64,000 nt of DNA from an uncultured Bacteroidota bacterium (GTDB lineage: Bacteria > Bacteroidota > Bacteroidia > Bacteroidales > GWA2-32-17): the NCBI GenBank assembly GCA_903837285.1, contig CAILUD010000117.1, positions 1-64,000 of the forward strand, written 5' to 3'. How positions within the stretch are numbered: the stretch's first letter is position 1; every line of letters begins with the position of its first letter. The notes under the pieces are model-generated. The model was not told the origin of the DNA. It searched no databases and saw nothing but the letters and a program-made list of their open reading frames with translations. Below are positions 1 through 8,545 of this stretch, one piece after another. A program made the translations under genes and the position numbers.

Positions 1-122
1 GCAATTTCACCATTTGCAAACAAATCGGTGTCATAACCTTTAACGGTCATGTATTCTTTTAGTAAATGACCTAAATTCTGGTCGTCTTCTGCTATAAGTA
101 CTTTTGCTTTAATGTCTTTCAT
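1..122 (-). CDS. Response regulator, N-terminal part only (runs off the window)
   Basis: Reading the minus strand from an ATG at 122 gives MKDIKAKVLIAEDDQNLGHL and onward, the first strand and acidic pocket (EDD) of a CheY-like receiver domain. Only 40 codons lie inside the window, so the output domain is not visible; an OmpR/PhoB type would be usual next to this kinase class, but that is inference. It begins 32 bases after the stop of the histidine kinase and reads the same way, so the two are almost certainly cotranscribed, kinase first. The phosphoacceptor aspartate would lie beyond the window edge. The receiver identity is well supported by the motif and the context. Confidence 0.85.
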   Translation of the reverse strand, partial: MKDIKAKVLIAEDDQNLGHLLKEYMTVKGYDTDLFANGEI

Positions 123-154
123 GTGATTGTTTTTTATTTATAAATATGGCTATT

Positions 155-1732
155 TTATGATTTTTGATGTTTATAAGGTAAATAAACTAAAAATTCTGAT
201 CCTTTATTTAATTCGCTATCAACTTTTATAAAACCACCGTGAGCATCGCAAATAAGCTTAACGTAACTTAAGCCTAGTCCAAATCCTTTAACATTATGCA
301 CATTGCCGGTATGAACGCGATAGAATTTCTCGAAAATTCTTTTTTGGTCCTCGCTACTTATTCCTAAACCGTTATCTTTAACTGAAATATAAATACCGTT
401 TTTATTGTCTTTTGTTGAGATGAGTATTTGTGGATCTTTATCGCAATATTTTAATGCGTTTTCGAGGAGATTTAAAAAAACATTTGATAGGTGTACTTCA
501 TCTCCTTCTGCATAAAAATTGGTAGCTTGTAGATTTGTTTTCAGAGTTCCATTTCTTTTTTCAACTTGAATAACAAAACTATTTTGAATGCTGGTAATTA
601 AATCATGAATATCTAGTTGTTCTATTCTAAATTTAAAATTTCCTTGCTCAAAAATGGCCATTTGCAGTACTTTTTCAACCTGATAACCTAAACGTTTACT
701 TTCTTCTTCTATTATAACCGCAATGTTATCGTAGTTTTTTAAATCTTGTCCTATCGATTTATCTTTTAACATTTGTGAAGCAAGCGAAATAGTTGAAATA
801 GGTGTTTTAAGTTCGTGAGTCATGTTATTTATAAAGTCGTTTTTAATTTCAGACAATTTCTTTTGTCTTAAAATTATTATCAAAGTTAATGTATAAGAAA
901 AAATTACAATTAGGGTTAGTAAAATACTTGAAACTCCCATATATCCTAATGAAGTGACGATAAATTTATCTTTCTTTGGAAAATATAACAACAAATAATT
1001 TGGTGCAGAAAACAGGTCGTTTGGAAAAAGCTGTGTTTTATAAATGTCAGATATACCACTTTTAAAATGATTTGTAGAGTATGCAATTTTGTCTTCGCTG
1101 TTTATAATTGCAAATTCATATGAAATATTTACGTTAACTGTTTTAAGTTCTGCGTCAATAATTGCATTAAGTATTCCTTTTTCAATTCTTTTTGATACAT
1201 CTTCGTTATAATCTAAAAGCTTATTTACAATTTTTTCTACAAAAAGTGTTTTGTTGGTTAGTTTGCTTTGAAGTTCTTTTCCAATATCGATTTGAGTAAC
1301 AGTTTTGCAAAAGTTTTCGGGTTTGCATTTTGAAATAACTTTATTAAACATTACTGAGTCGCCATTTAGAATGGTGATTTTTGTGTTTGAATGGAGACTA
1401 TTGTTTTGATTGTAAAGCACAGATTGCCTGGATACAGCAACACGATTTTTTGCGGAATCTAAAAGAATTGCATTTGGGTTATTGTATCTGTAAAGTGCAG
1501 GAATATTTTTTGTTCCATTATTTAATGAGAACATTTCGTTATTAATTTCAACAATAGTTTCGCGTTCTTCGGCACGTTTACAAATTTCAGATAAAGCCTG
1601 AGTTATTTGTTGATTAAAATGATCTTCTTTTACTTCGTAAGCGCTATTTAGCCAATAGCCTTGCAGAATGATTAGTCCCACAAGGGCAAAAGTCATTATA
1701 AAAATTAATATCCAAATTTGTTTTTTTGGCAT
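155..1732 (-). CDS. Sensor histidine kinase (two-component system)
   Basis: Membrane sensor kinase that autophosphorylates a histidine and passes the phosphate to the regulator downstream. The chosen start (MPKKQIW) gives 525 residues: a membrane segment at about 5-25, a sensor region of about 235 residues, a second membrane segment near 270-290, then HisKA with the H-box FINNMTHELKTPIS (His306), and a C-terminal HATPase with DNGLGI (G1) and GFGLGLSYVK (G2). A longer frame opens at a GTG at 1780, but MPKKQ fits the usual N-terminus of these kinases, and a TAnnTTTG promoter element sits just before it. The regulator follows by 32 bases. The signal sensed cannot be read from the sequence. Confidence 0.92.
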   Translation of the reverse strand: MPKKQIWILIFIMTFALVGLIILQGYWLNSAYEVKEDHFNQQITQALSEICKRAEERETIVEINNEMFSLNNGTKNIPALYRYNNPNAILLDSAKNRVAVSRQSVLYNQNNSLHSNTKITILNGDSVMFNKVISKCKPENFCKTVTQIDIGKELQSKLTNKTLFVEKIVNKLLDYNEDVSKRIEKGILNAIIDAELKTVNVNISYEFAIINSEDKIAYSTNHFKSGISDIYKTQLFPNDLFSAPNYLLLYFPKKDKFIVTSLGYMGVSSILLTLIVIFSYTLTLIIILRQKKLSEIKNDFINNMTHELKTPISTISLASQMLKDKSIGQDLKNYDNIAVIIEEESKRLGYQVEKVLQMAIFEQGNFKFRIEQLDIHDLITSIQNSFVIQVEKRNGTLKTNLQATNFYAEGDEVHLSNVFLNLLENALKYCDKDPQILISTKDNKNGIYISVKDNGLGISSEDQKRIFEKFYRVHTGNVHNVKGFGLGLSYVKLICDAHGGFIKVDSELNKGSEFLVYLPYKHQKS

Positions 1733-1737
1733 AATTA

Positions 1738-1745
1738 CAAAGATA
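1738..1745 (-). promoter_or_regulatory. Possible -7 element of the histidine kinase promoter
   Basis: On the minus strand this reads TATCTTTG, a perfect match to the Bacteroidota -7 consensus TAnnTTTG. It ends only 5 bases before the ATG, so transcription from it would give a nearly leaderless message. No TTG is found at the usual -33 distance, which would suit an activator-dependent promoter. Confidence 0.45.
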
Positions 1746-1773
1746 AAAGTATATAACAACCTTACGAAAAAGA

Positions 1774-1807
1774 TTAACACTCTTTAACATCGGTTAAAAC
1801 TCGTTAA
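1774..1807. promoter_or_regulatory. Four TTAA boxes spaced exactly 10 bp: candidate response-regulator operator
   Basis: TTAA occurs at 1774, 1784, 1794 and 1804, one helical turn apart, within the contexts TTAAC, TTAAC, GTTAA and GTTAAC. The array lies upstream of the kinase gene on one side and of a TAAATTTG element on the other. Tandem half-sites about 10-11 bp apart are typical of OmpR/PhoB-family regulators, so the neighbouring regulator is the obvious candidate to bind here. Binding itself is inference. Confidence 0.5.
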
Positions 1808-1820
1808 CTCAATTCAGTTG

Positions 1821-1828
1821 TAAATTTG
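1821..1828 (+). promoter_or_regulatory. Candidate -7 element reading away from the kinase gene
   Basis: TAAATTTG matches TAnnTTTG. There is no clear TTG at -33; instead the TTAA array lies at that distance. Transcription would start near 1834 and reach the terminator hairpin at 1884-1906. Confidence 0.35.
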
Positions 1829-1833
1829 TACAG

Positions 1834-1915
1834 TTGAAATTAGTGAAGTTGGGTTTTCTTTAGGTTAAGTTTTAGGTTAAGGTAAGGAGATGCGAGGCAT
1901 CTCCTTTATCTTTTT
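1834..1915 (+). ncRNA. Possible small RNA of about 80 nt between the kinase gene and the next gene
   Basis: A TAAATTTG promoter element, about 50 unstructured bases rich in repeated AGGTTAAG-like words, and a perfect intrinsic terminator form a complete small transcription unit with no reading frame. Both flanking genes point leftward and cannot use this plus-strand terminator. No known RNA family was recognised. The prediction rests on promoter, terminator and lack of coding alone. Confidence 0.35.
1884..1915 (+). terminator. Intrinsic terminator, plus strand
   Basis: A perfect 10-bp stem AAGGAGATGC / GCATCTCCTT with loop GAG is followed by TTATCTTTTT. The T-rich tail is only on the plus-strand side, and no annotated plus-strand gene ends here, so it points to an unannotated plus-strand transcript. 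Confidence 0.6.
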
Positions 1916-1934
1916 AATAAATCTTTGTTTTCAG

Positions 1935-2378
1935 TTAAATCCAGATCTGTTGTAAAATTTCCTGAAAAAATTCTTTTTCCTTTTTTGTTTTAATAACTAT
2001 TTCAGAAAATGCTAAAATTAATGGGGAGTTTATTTTTTCTAAAATTTGTTCTTTGTTAATTGTTGCCGATTCTGTTCCGGAAATAATTAAAAAATAATCT
2101 ATGTCGCGGTAGGTTTCAATTAAGGGGCCTGTTTTACTTGATATTGAAATAAGCGAATAATTAATATCAGAGTCATCGAATTGGCAAGAAAATCTTTCAA
2201 AAGATTTTATGTTCCCACCAGCTTGTATTTCAATTGGGTTAAATAAACTAAGTTTTAACTCAAATAAACAATTAAGTTCGTTTGATACTATAACTCCTTT
2301 TTCGCAAGAAACAATACCAAAAATAAAATACGGAATAGTGTAGTTTACTACTAGTTTATGTGTTTTTTTCTTAGGCAT
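1935..2378 (-). CDS. Small protein, possibly of the IPExxxVDY family
   Basis: A 147-residue soluble protein starting MPKKKTHKLVVNY with no signal peptide or membrane segment. The segment LIETYRDIDYFLIISG resembles the motif that names the Bacteroidota IPExxxVDY family, and the basic N-terminus followed by a beta-rich start also fits, but the motif is imperfect (one extra residue and no proline). Function is unknown for that family. It follows lplA by about 50 bases in the same direction and ends the run that starts with yraN. I give the family name as a suggestion only. Confidence 0.55.
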   Translation of the reverse strand: MPKKKTHKLVVNYTIPYFIFGIVSCEKGVIVSNELNCLFELKLSLFNPIEIQAGGNIKSFERFSCQFDDSDINYSLISISSKTGPLIETYRDIDYFLIISGTESATINKEQILEKINSPLILAFSEIVIKTKKEKEFFQEILQQIWI

Positions 2379-2430
2379 TTGAGGAGAAAATATTTATACT
2401 AAAGTAGTGTTTTTTAATAAAAAAATAAAC

Positions 2431-3399
2431 TTAAAGAATTAATTTAATCAAATAATCTAAAGAAAACTCATTAAACGAAAAACCAGAGTTAATAAATAGG
2501 TTGTTCACAGTTTCTTTGTTGTGTTTTATACCTGTTAGGGCCTTTTCAATTTTTTTAATTTCATTGCATACTGATAATTGACCAGAAAAAACTATTTTTT
2601 CTATAATGCCTTTTTTTACAGCTATACTAACTCTAAGTAAATTGTCAGAAGCGATTCTGGAAAATTGATACGATGGAGAGTAACCGTAATTCCATTCCCA
2701 CGTGTTATATTTTGTGTTAACCAAATCGGTTATGTTTTCAATATCTTTCTCGGTTAAAGTGTGTTTTTCTGTTATTTCAAAACTTTGATTGATTTTATTT
2801 CTTAACAATTCTCTAAATAAATATAAAGTTGTTTTGTTTTCTAAGTGATCAAATATATTTGTTACGGTGCTTGTTACCGATTTTATGGCTTTATCGCTAT
2901 ATTCTAAAGAATTGTTTTTAATAGACTTTTCTAAATCAGTAATGGAAGTTGAAAATAACAATGTGCCATGATGAATGACCTTGTTTTTAAAAATATGTGC
3001 CGCTGTTCCGGTAATTTTTTTTTCGTCAATAAAAATATTATTTCTTGTATTTAATGTAGCGTTAATGCCAAGATCTTTAAGTAATTCAATAATCGGGTTT
3101 GTAAAATACCGGAAATTAATAATTTTCTCTGTTTTGGCTGTTGTAATAAAAGTAAAATTTAAATTTCCTAAATCGTGGTATACCGTTCCACCTCCTGAAA
3201 TTCTTCTAACAACAGGCAAATTATTTCCCGTAACAAATTTCTGATTTATTTCGGCAAGTGTATTCTGGTGTTTGCCAACAATTATAGATGGTGAATTTTG
3301 CCATAGTATAAAGCAATCCTGCGAAAAGTTTTTAAGAATATATTCTTCGCAGGCAATATTAAAGTAGGGGTTTAAATTATCGTTTAAAACCTCAATCAT
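2431..3399 (-). CDS. lplA: Lipoate-protein ligase A
   Basis: Activates lipoate with ATP and attaches it to the lipoyl lysine of 2-oxoacid dehydrogenase E2 and glycine-cleavage H proteins in the cytoplasm. The 322 residues have the family layout: an N-terminal catalytic domain with the lipoate/ATP-binding motif RRISGGGTVYHDLGNLNF at about 65-82, the substrate-binding lysine segment KITGTAAHIFKNKVIHHGTLL at about 128-148, and a C-terminal accessory domain of about 90 residues. The start ATG at 3399 lies 4 bases after the stop of the MazG-like gene, so it is in the same operon. Nothing looks broken. Confidence 0.93.
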   Translation of the reverse strand: MIEVLNDNLNPYFNIACEEYILKNFSQDCFILWQNSPSIIVGKHQNTLAEINQKFVTGNNLPVVRRISGGGTVYHDLGNLNFTFITTAKTEKIINFRYFTNPIIELLKDLGINATLNTRNNIFIDEKKITGTAAHIFKNKVIHHGTLLFSTSITDLEKSIKNNSLEYSDKAIKSVTSTVTNIFDHLENKTTLYLFRELLRNKINQSFEITEKHTLTEKDIENITDLVNTKYNTWEWNYGYSPSYQFSRIASDNLLRVSIAVKKGIIEKIVFSGQLSVCNEIKKIEKALTGIKHNKETVNNLFINSGFSFNEFSLDYLIKLIL

Positions 3400-3403
3400 T
3401 AAT

Positions 3404-3739
3404 TTATTCTTTTAATTTGTTATTTGATTTATGCCTTTGTTCGTCGCGTTTTGTACGAACTTCAAATTTATTTAAAAATTCTTTAGTTAAATTAACCCCT
3501 GTTTGATTTGCCATACAGATTAAAACCCAAAGCACATCGGCCATTTCTTCACCAATATTTTCTTTTTCGTTTTCTTTAAATGATTGTTCTCCATATGTAC
3601 GAGCCATAACACGTGCAAGTTCGCCAACCTCTTCGGTTAATAACGTCATGTTTGTGAGTTCATTAAAATATCTTACTCCAATGGTTTTTATCCATTTATC
3701 TGTCATTTGTTGCGCTTCGGCAATTGTTAATGATTCCAT
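3404..3739 (-). CDS. MazG-like nucleotide pyrophosphohydrolase
   Basis: A 111-residue all-alpha NTP pyrophosphohydrolase of the MazG/YpjD type, expected to hydrolyse non-canonical or excess nucleoside triphosphates to monophosphates. The Mg-binding acidic residues are visible in TEEVGELARVMAR (EExxE) and GEEMADVLWVLICMA (ExxxD). At this length it is a single-domain form, not the two-domain MazG. The ATG at 3739 overlaps the stop of dtd by one base (TAATG arrangement), suggesting translational coupling. The exact substrate cannot be told. Confidence 0.85.
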   Translation of the reverse strand: MESLTIAEAQQMTDKWIKTIGVRYFNELTNMTLLTEEVGELARVMARTYGEQSFKENEKENIGEEMADVLWVLICMANQTGVNLTKEFLNKFEVRTKRDEQRHKSNNKLKE

Positions 3740-4191
3740 TATTCTTTGTTTTTTGTATCGATAATAATTGTTACCGGACCGTCATTTATTAATGAAACTT
3801 CCATCATCGCGCCAAAAACCCCGGTTTTAATTTCTTTGTTAATTTCCTGACCTAGTTTTTTTATAAATGCTTGATAAATTGGAATCGCTAATTCTGGCTG
3901 AGCTGCTTTAATGTACGAAGGTCTATTCCCTTTTTTTGTAAGAGCATGTAATGTAAATTGGCTAACAACTAAAATTTCTCCGGAAATATCTTTCACTGAT
4001 AAATTCATTATTTTGTTGTCATCATTAAAAATCCGGAGGTCAGAAATCTTTTTACAAAGCCAATTAATATCTTCGCTATTATCTTCAGTTTCTATTCCTA
4101 ATAAAATAAGTAATCCTTCATTAATAGATGAAACTTCCTTTTGTTCAATATATACAGAGGCTTTTGAAACTCTTTGAATTACGGTTTTCAT
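3739..4191 (-). CDS. dtd: D-aminoacyl-tRNA deacylase
   Basis: Removes D-amino acids (and glycine mischarged on tRNA-Ala) from tRNA. The chosen start MKTVIQRVSKASVYI gives 150 residues, the normal DTD length; a frame six codons longer is open but lacks family support. The two diagnostic motifs are present: SQFTLHA (about 79-85) and the cis Gly-Pro motif NDGPVTIIID near the C-terminus. The start lies 10 bases after the yraN stop and the end overlaps the MazG-like start by one base, so it sits mid-operon. It is a housekeeping gene with nothing unusual. Confidence 0.94.
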   Translation of the reverse strand: MKTVIQRVSKASVYIEQKEVSSINEGLLILLGIETEDNSEDINWLCKKISDLRIFNDDNKIMNLSVKDISGEILVVSQFTLHALTKKGNRPSYIKAAQPELAIPIYQAFIKKLGQEINKEIKTGVFGAMMEVSLINDGPVTIIIDTKNKE

Positions 4192-4201
4192 TTTTGCTGA
4201 A

Positions 4202-4582
4202 TTAATCATTTATCTGAGGCAAAAAGGCCTCTTTAATATGCTCTATAGATTGAACTTGACTATTGTTATAAACTATAGAAATAATATCAAATCTTATTTC
4301 ACTAAAATTATCATATTCTAAAACAAATGCTTCGGCAGCGTCTATAAGAAGTTTTTGTTTTTTTATTTCAACTGCATCGTAAGGTTTTTGAAAAAAATCA
4401 TTTGTCCTTGTTTTTACTTCAACAAAAACAAGTAGGTTTTCGTACTTACAAACAATATCTATTTCTTTATGTCGAAATCTCCAGTTGGTTTCTAAAACGG
4501 TATAGCCGTTATTTTCAAGAAATTGCTTTGCGTTTTTTTCCCCTTCCTTACCTAGTTCTATATGTGAAGATAATTTTTTCAA
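4202..4582 (-). CDS. yraN: YraN family (UPF0102) endonuclease-like protein
   Basis: A 126-residue protein of the YraN family, a small Holliday-junction-resolvase-like nuclease fold. Visible family motifs are the N-terminal GKEGEKNAKQFLENNGY, the catalytic-type RFRHKEIDIVCKYENLLVFVEVKTR (E...D...ExK pattern), and a C-terminal RFDIISI segment. Its cellular role is not established; some members are linked to DNA processing. It heads the leftward run yraN-dtd-mazG-lplA-small protein and is divergent from the secreted protein gene at 4694. Confidence 0.9.
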   Translation of the reverse strand: MKKLSSHIELGKEGEKNAKQFLENNGYTVLETNWRFRHKEIDIVCKYENLLVFVEVKTRTNDFFQKPYDAVEIKKQKLLIDAAEAFVLEYDNFSEIRFDIISIVYNNSQVQSIEHIKEAFLPQIND

Positions 4583-4693
4583 AAAAGATTGTTCAAATAG
4601 GTAACATTACCGATGCTTTAACGTATAAACATAATGAATTATTTCAATTAAAAAAAGAATACTAATCAAATTTATTGAATGAGAGATTTTTAC

Positions 4694-5395
4694 ATGAAGT
4701 TGAAAATAAAATTAGTTTTAATTTTCTTCCTTTTCGGAAGTTTCTATGCCTTTTCTCAGCCAAATAAAAAAACTGCAGACGATCAGGCAAGAAACAATAA
4801 TTTAAAAGACAAGAATTTTGAAGGTAGTATTCGTTTTGTTCAGGAAAATCTTGAAGACACTTTATACTATACATATTACGTAAAAAACAGATTGGTAAGA
4901 TTAGATGTTCACGAAAATTGCAAAAATTGCGAAAGCACTGATAATTATATGATTTTTGATTTAAATGGTGGAACAATTACTGCAATAAAACCAAGTCGTA
5001 AAATGTATATTAATGTTCCGCCAAAACCTTATACAGCAAATAAAGAGCAAAATTATCAGGTAATTAAATCAAAGAATAATAAAAAAATTCAGGGATATAA
5101 GTGTTATCAATGGCGGGTTAAAAACAAAGTTCAAAATACTGAAGTAGCATATTGGGTAGCACAGGATAATTTTAACTTTTTTGAAGATTTTTTAAAGTTG
5201 TGGAATCGTTCCGAGAAACACTCTGTTTATTTTTTGCAGATTCCTGAAACTGACGGTTTTTTTCCTTTGCAAAGCGAAGAACGAACTGTGCTTCGTGAGC
5301 AAAAAATGACACTTAGGGTATTAGATATTTCTAAGAAAAGTTTAGAAACGGAAATTTTTGTGATACCTAAAGAATATCAGCCTTACGATCATTGA
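4694..5395 (+). CDS. Secreted protein of unknown function (DUF4412-like)
   Basis: Begins MKLKIKLVLIFFLFGSFYAFSQ, a clear signal peptide with a cleavage site just before or after the glutamine, giving a periplasmic or surface protein of 233 residues. The mature part is beta-rich with short paired segments (YYTYYVKNRLVRLD; YMIFDLNGGTITAI; YKCYQWRVKN) resembling proteins that measure outer-membrane or secreted substrates (DUF4412-like), but I cannot assign a function. A start five codons upstream (4679) is possible. Its stop overlaps the stop region of the convergent LD-carboxypeptidase gene by 7 bases. Confidence 0.75.
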   Translation: MKLKIKLVLIFFLFGSFYAFSQPNKKTADDQARNNNLKDKNFEGSIRFVQENLEDTLYYTYYVKNRLVRLDVHENCKNCESTDNYMIFDLNGGTITAIKPSRKMYINVPPKPYTANKEQNYQVIKSKNNKKIQGYKCYQWRVKNKVQNTEVAYWVAQDNFNFFEDFLKLWNRSEKHSVYFLQIPETDGFFPLQSEERTVLREQKMTLRVLDISKKSLETEIFVIPKEYQPYDH

Positions 5396-6294
5396 TTCTG
5401 ACTTAGAGTTATATTCTCTTTATCGACATTTATTTTTAAATTACATCCAAGTATTAGCGGTAAGTTAGGGGTAATATGACCAGATGATAATTCAGTAATT
5501 ATTGGAATTTTACTGTCGGTTGCCTTTTTAATTATTTCTATTAGCGAATATGCAAATGGCAAATCGTTTTCTTTTATTTCTGTAAACCCACCCAGTATAA
5601 TTGCTTTTAATCCAGTGAATTTTTTGCCAAGCTTAAAGTTTTGTAAAATTCTGTCGATATGATACATGTATTCACCAATTTCTTCAATAAAAAGAATATT
5701 TTCGTTACTTGAGAAATCGTATTTTGTGCCTCTAAGGCTATAAAGTAATGACAAATTTCCGCCAATTAATATGCCTTCAAATTCTGAATCTGGAATGCTT
5801 GAGATATTAGGAATAGAATATTTTATTGTTTCGCCGAAAAGTATTTTTTTTAGATTATCAAGTGAATTTTTTTCTTCAATAAGTTTCTCAAAGTTAATTG
5901 GCATTGGCCCGTGTATTGAAGCTGTTTTTAACAGATTATTTACACAAGAATGAATAGCAGTAACATCGCTGTAGCCAATAATCCATTTTGGGTTTTTAGT
6001 AAATGTAGACCAGTTAATTTTATCTAATATTCTAAGAACGCCATATCCGCCACGTGCACAAAAAATGGCTTTAATTTCAGGATTATCAATTGCTTCCTGA
6101 AAGTCTTTAGCTCTTTGCTCATCAGTTCCTGCAAATGTAAAATATTTGGAATAAAGATTTTTCCCTAAAATAATTTCTAGCCCCCATGCACTTAAAACCT
6201 TTATGGAGGTAGCTACCTGTTCAGCGGTTATAAAACCAGCTTGAGCAACTATTGCAACTTTATCGCCCGACTTAAGAAATGGAGGATTTGTCAT
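5389..6294 (-). CDS. LD-carboxypeptidase (peptidase family S66, LdcA/MccF-like)
   Basis: Serine peptidase that trims the terminal D-alanine from muropeptide tetrapeptides during murein recycling; MccF relatives instead cleave microcin-type conjugates. The start MTNPPFLKSGDKVAIVAQAG gives 301 residues, normal for S66; a longer open frame would run into the divergent metG gene and its promoter. The nucleophile serine is in WIIGYSDVTAIH, the glutamate in LFIEEIGEYMYHIDR and the histidine in SSGHITPNLPL, so the Ser-Glu-His triad is complete. No signal peptide, so cytoplasmic. It converges on the secreted protein gene with a 7-base overlap. Confidence 0.9.
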   Translation of the reverse strand: MTNPPFLKSGDKVAIVAQAGFITAEQVATSIKVLSAWGLEIILGKNLYSKYFTFAGTDEQRAKDFQEAIDNPEIKAIFCARGGYGVLRILDKINWSTFTKNPKWIIGYSDVTAIHSCVNNLLKTASIHGPMPINFEKLIEEKNSLDNLKKILFGETIKYSIPNISSIPDSEFEGILIGGNLSLLYSLRGTKYDFSSNENILFIEEIGEYMYHIDRILQNFKLGKKFTGLKAIILGGFTEIKENDLPFAYSLIEIIKKATDSKIPIITELSSGHITPNLPLILGCNLKINVDKENITLSQNQ

Positions 6295-6315
6295 TATTAA
6301 ATTCTTGTATCTTTG
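6287..6315 (+). promoter_or_regulatory. metG promoter
   Basis: TTTG at 6287-6290, a 17-base spacer, then TATCTTTG at 6308-6315 make a textbook Bacteroidota promoter. A start near 6322 would leave a leader of about 35 bases before metG. The -33 part overlaps the first codons of the divergent LD-carboxypeptidase gene. Confidence 0.75.
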
Positions 6316-6357
6316 TGAGGTTAAAATTAACAATTTTATTTTCTGAGTCAATATAAA

Positions 6358-8391
6358 ATGAAAAACTGGAAACGATATACAATAACATCGGCATTGCCTT
6401 ATGCAAACGGACCGATTCATATTGGACATTTAGCCGGAGTATATATTCCTGCTGATATTTATGTTAGATACCTTCGTAAACGAGGAAAAGATGTAATTTT
6501 TATTGGTGGTAGCGATGAGCATGGAGTTCCTATTACAATTAAAGCGCGTCAAGAAGGTGTTTCGCCAAAGGATATTGTAGACCGTTATCATAACATTATA
6601 AAAAAGTCGTTTGAAGATTTTGGAATTTCTTTTGATATTTATTCCAGAACAACTAATAAAACACATTTCGAAACAGCTTCAGAATTTTTCAAAAAGTTAT
6701 ACGATAAAGGAGAATTTGTTGAGAAAACAACTGAACAATATTTTGATACTGAGGCAAATCAATTCCTCGCTGATAGGTATATTACTGGCACCTGTCCGCA
6801 TTGCAGTAACGAAAAAGCTTATGGCGATCAGTGCGAAAAATGCGGTACATCGCTTAATGCAACAGATTTAATAAATCCTAAAAGTACAATAAGCGGCAGT
6901 AAGCCTATTAAAAAAGAAACTAGTCACTGGTTTTTACCTTTAGATAAATATGAATCATTCTTAAGAAAATGGATACTGGAAGATCATAAAGAGTGGAAAA
7001 CCAATGTTTCTGGTCAGTGTAAATCTTGGTTAGATATGGGGTTACAACCACGTGCCGTTAGTCGCGATTTGGATTGGGGAGTACCTGTTCCTGTTGAAGG
7101 CGCTACAGGAAAAGTTTTATATGTTTGGTTTGATGCGCCAATAGGATATATATCAGCAACCAAAGAATTAACAAAAGACTGGGAGAAATACTGGAAAGAT
7201 GAAGATTCAAGATTAATTCACTTTATAGGTAAAGATAATATTGTTTTTCACTGCATAGTGTTTCCTACAATGTTAAAGGCAGAAGGAAGTTTTATTTTGC
7301 CTGAAAATGTTCCGGCAAACGAATTTTTAAATTTGGAAGGAGATAAAATTTCTACTTCACGAAACTGGGCAGTCTGGCTACATGAATATTTAGAAGAATT
7401 TCCAGACAAACAAGATGTGTTGCGTTATACGTTATGTGCAAATATGCCCGAAACAAAAGACAATGATTTTACCTGGAAAGATTTTCAACTAAGAAATAAT
7501 AGTGAGTTAGTTGCAATACTTGGGAACTTTGTTAACCGTGCAATGGTGCTAACTTCAAAATATTTTGAGGGTAAAGTTCCTGCAAAAGGAAATGTTACAG
7601 ATGTTGAAAAAGAATTAGATAAAGCGATAATTGCCTTAAAGGCGGACATTGAAAATTCTTTAGAAAACTTTAAATTCCGTGAGGCATTAAAAGCTTTGAT
7701 GGATGTTGCAAGACTTGGGAATAAGTATCTTGCGGACGCTGAGCCCTGGAAAATTTATAAAACAGATCCAGATAGAGTTTCTACAATTTTATATTACTCG
7801 TTACAAATTGCTGGTGCATTAACTTCTTTATGCGAGCCATTTTTGCCATTTACTTCGCAAAAATTGTGTAAAATGTTAACTGTTTCAACTCAAAACTGGG
7901 AAGATGTTGGAAATATACATCCATTAAGTGAAGGCCATTTGTTAGGAGAATCATTTTTGTTGTTTGATAAAATAGAAGATGATGCAATTCAAAGCCAGGT
8001 TGACAAATTATTAGCAACAAAGAAAGCTAATGACGAAAAATCATTGCCCGTAGTTGAAGCTAAACCAGAAGTTTCTTATGATGATTTTACTAAAATGGAT
8101 ATTCGTGTAGGCACGGTGTTAGAAGCTGAACGGGTTCCAAAAACTCAAAAGCTTTTAAAATTAAAAGTTGATACAGGACTTGATGTTCGCACTTTAATTT
8201 CTGGAATAGCTGAATTTTATTCTCCTGAAAGCATGATAGGAAAACAGGTTTGTATTTTAGCGAACCTACAGCCACGAAATATTAAAGGAGTTGAGTCGAA
8301 AGGAATGATATTGATGGCAGAGGGAACTGATGGGACTTTAAAACTTATTTCGCCTACTGAGGTTAGTTTGAATGGTGCAACTATTAAATAA
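6358..8391 (+). CDS. metG: Methionyl-tRNA synthetase
   Basis: Charges tRNA-Met with methionine; class I synthetase. The 677 residues show HIGH at 21-24 ([14 protein letters not shown]), a zinc knuckle with two CxxC pairs ([17 protein letters not shown]) near 145-160, the KMSKS loop in the variant form KISTS at 330-334, the anticodon-binding helical domain, and a C-terminal EMAP/Trbp111-like tRNA-binding domain from about 574 ([20 protein letters not shown]) to the end, which makes the enzyme dimeric in relatives. The ATG at 6358 follows a strong promoter. Complete and ordinary. Confidence 0.97.
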   Translation: MKNWKRYTITSALPYANGPIHIGHLAGVYIPADIYVRYLRKRGKDVIFIGGSDEHGVPITIKARQEGVSPKDIVDRYHNIIKKSFEDFGISFDIYSRTTNKTHFETASEFFKKLYDKGEFVEKTTEQYFDTEANQFLADRYITGTCPHCSNEKAYGDQCEKCGTSLNATDLINPKSTISGSKPIKKETSHWFLPLDKYESFLRKWILEDHKEWKTNVSGQCKSWLDMGLQPRAVSRDLDWGVPVPVEGATGKVLYVWFDAPIGYISATKELTKDWEKYWKDEDSRLIHFIGKDNIVFHCIVFPTMLKAEGSFILPENVPANEFLNLEGDKISTSRNWAVWLHEYLEEFPDKQDVLRYTLCANMPETKDNDFTWKDFQLRNNSELVAILGNFVNRAMVLTSKYFEGKVPAKGNVTDVEKELDKAIIALKADIENSLENFKFREALKALMDVARLGNKYLADAEPWKIYKTDPDRVSTILYYSLQIAGALTSLCEPFLPFTSQKLCKMLTVSTQNWEDVGNIHPLSEGHLLGESFLLFDKIEDDAIQSQVDKLLATKKANDEKSLPVVEAKPEVSYDDFTKMDIRVGTVLEAERVPKTQKLLKLKVDTGLDVRTLISGIAEFYSPESMIGKQVCILANLQPRNIKGVESKGMILMAEGTDGTLKLISPTEVSLNGATIK

Positions 8392-8400
8392 AAAAAGAAG

Positions 8401-8432
8401 TTGTATTTAAAATAATAAAACATTTATATTTG
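8401..8432 (+). promoter_or_regulatory. Promoter of tRNA-Ala
   Basis: TTG at 8401-8403 and TATATTTG at 8425-8432 with a 21-base spacer, about 40 bases upstream of the tRNA. The spacing is at the long end of the range. Confidence 0.55.
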
Positions 8433-8471
8433 TAGCAAAAATAATAAATCAATTAGGTTCTTTTATTTTAC

Positions 8472-8545
8472 GGGGAATTAGCTCATTTGGCTAGAGCGCT
8501 TGCCTGGCAGGCAAGAGGTAAGGGGTTCGATTCCCCTATTCTCCA
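8472..8545 (+). tRNA. tRNA-Ala, anticodon GGC
   Basis: A complete 74-nt cloverleaf: acceptor GGGGAAT / ATTCTCC, anticodon stem CTTGC / GCAAG with loop CTGGCAG (anticodon GGC), and T arm AGGGG-TTCGATT-CCCCT. The acceptor holds a G3-U70 wobble pair, the universal identity element for alanine, which agrees with the anticodon. CCA is not encoded (discriminator A followed by CAAC). It stands alone between metG and a 390-base non-coding stretch. Confidence 0.97.

Noticed and set aside
6295-6429. N-terminal extension of the LD-carboxypeptidase
   Set aside because: It would overlap the metG start and promoter and adds residues unlike the family; the ATG at 6294 gives the normal length.
8472-8545. 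tRNA-Ala as an integration site of an island carrying the caspase operon
   Set aside because: No integrase and no second copy of the tRNA 3' end were found in the window.
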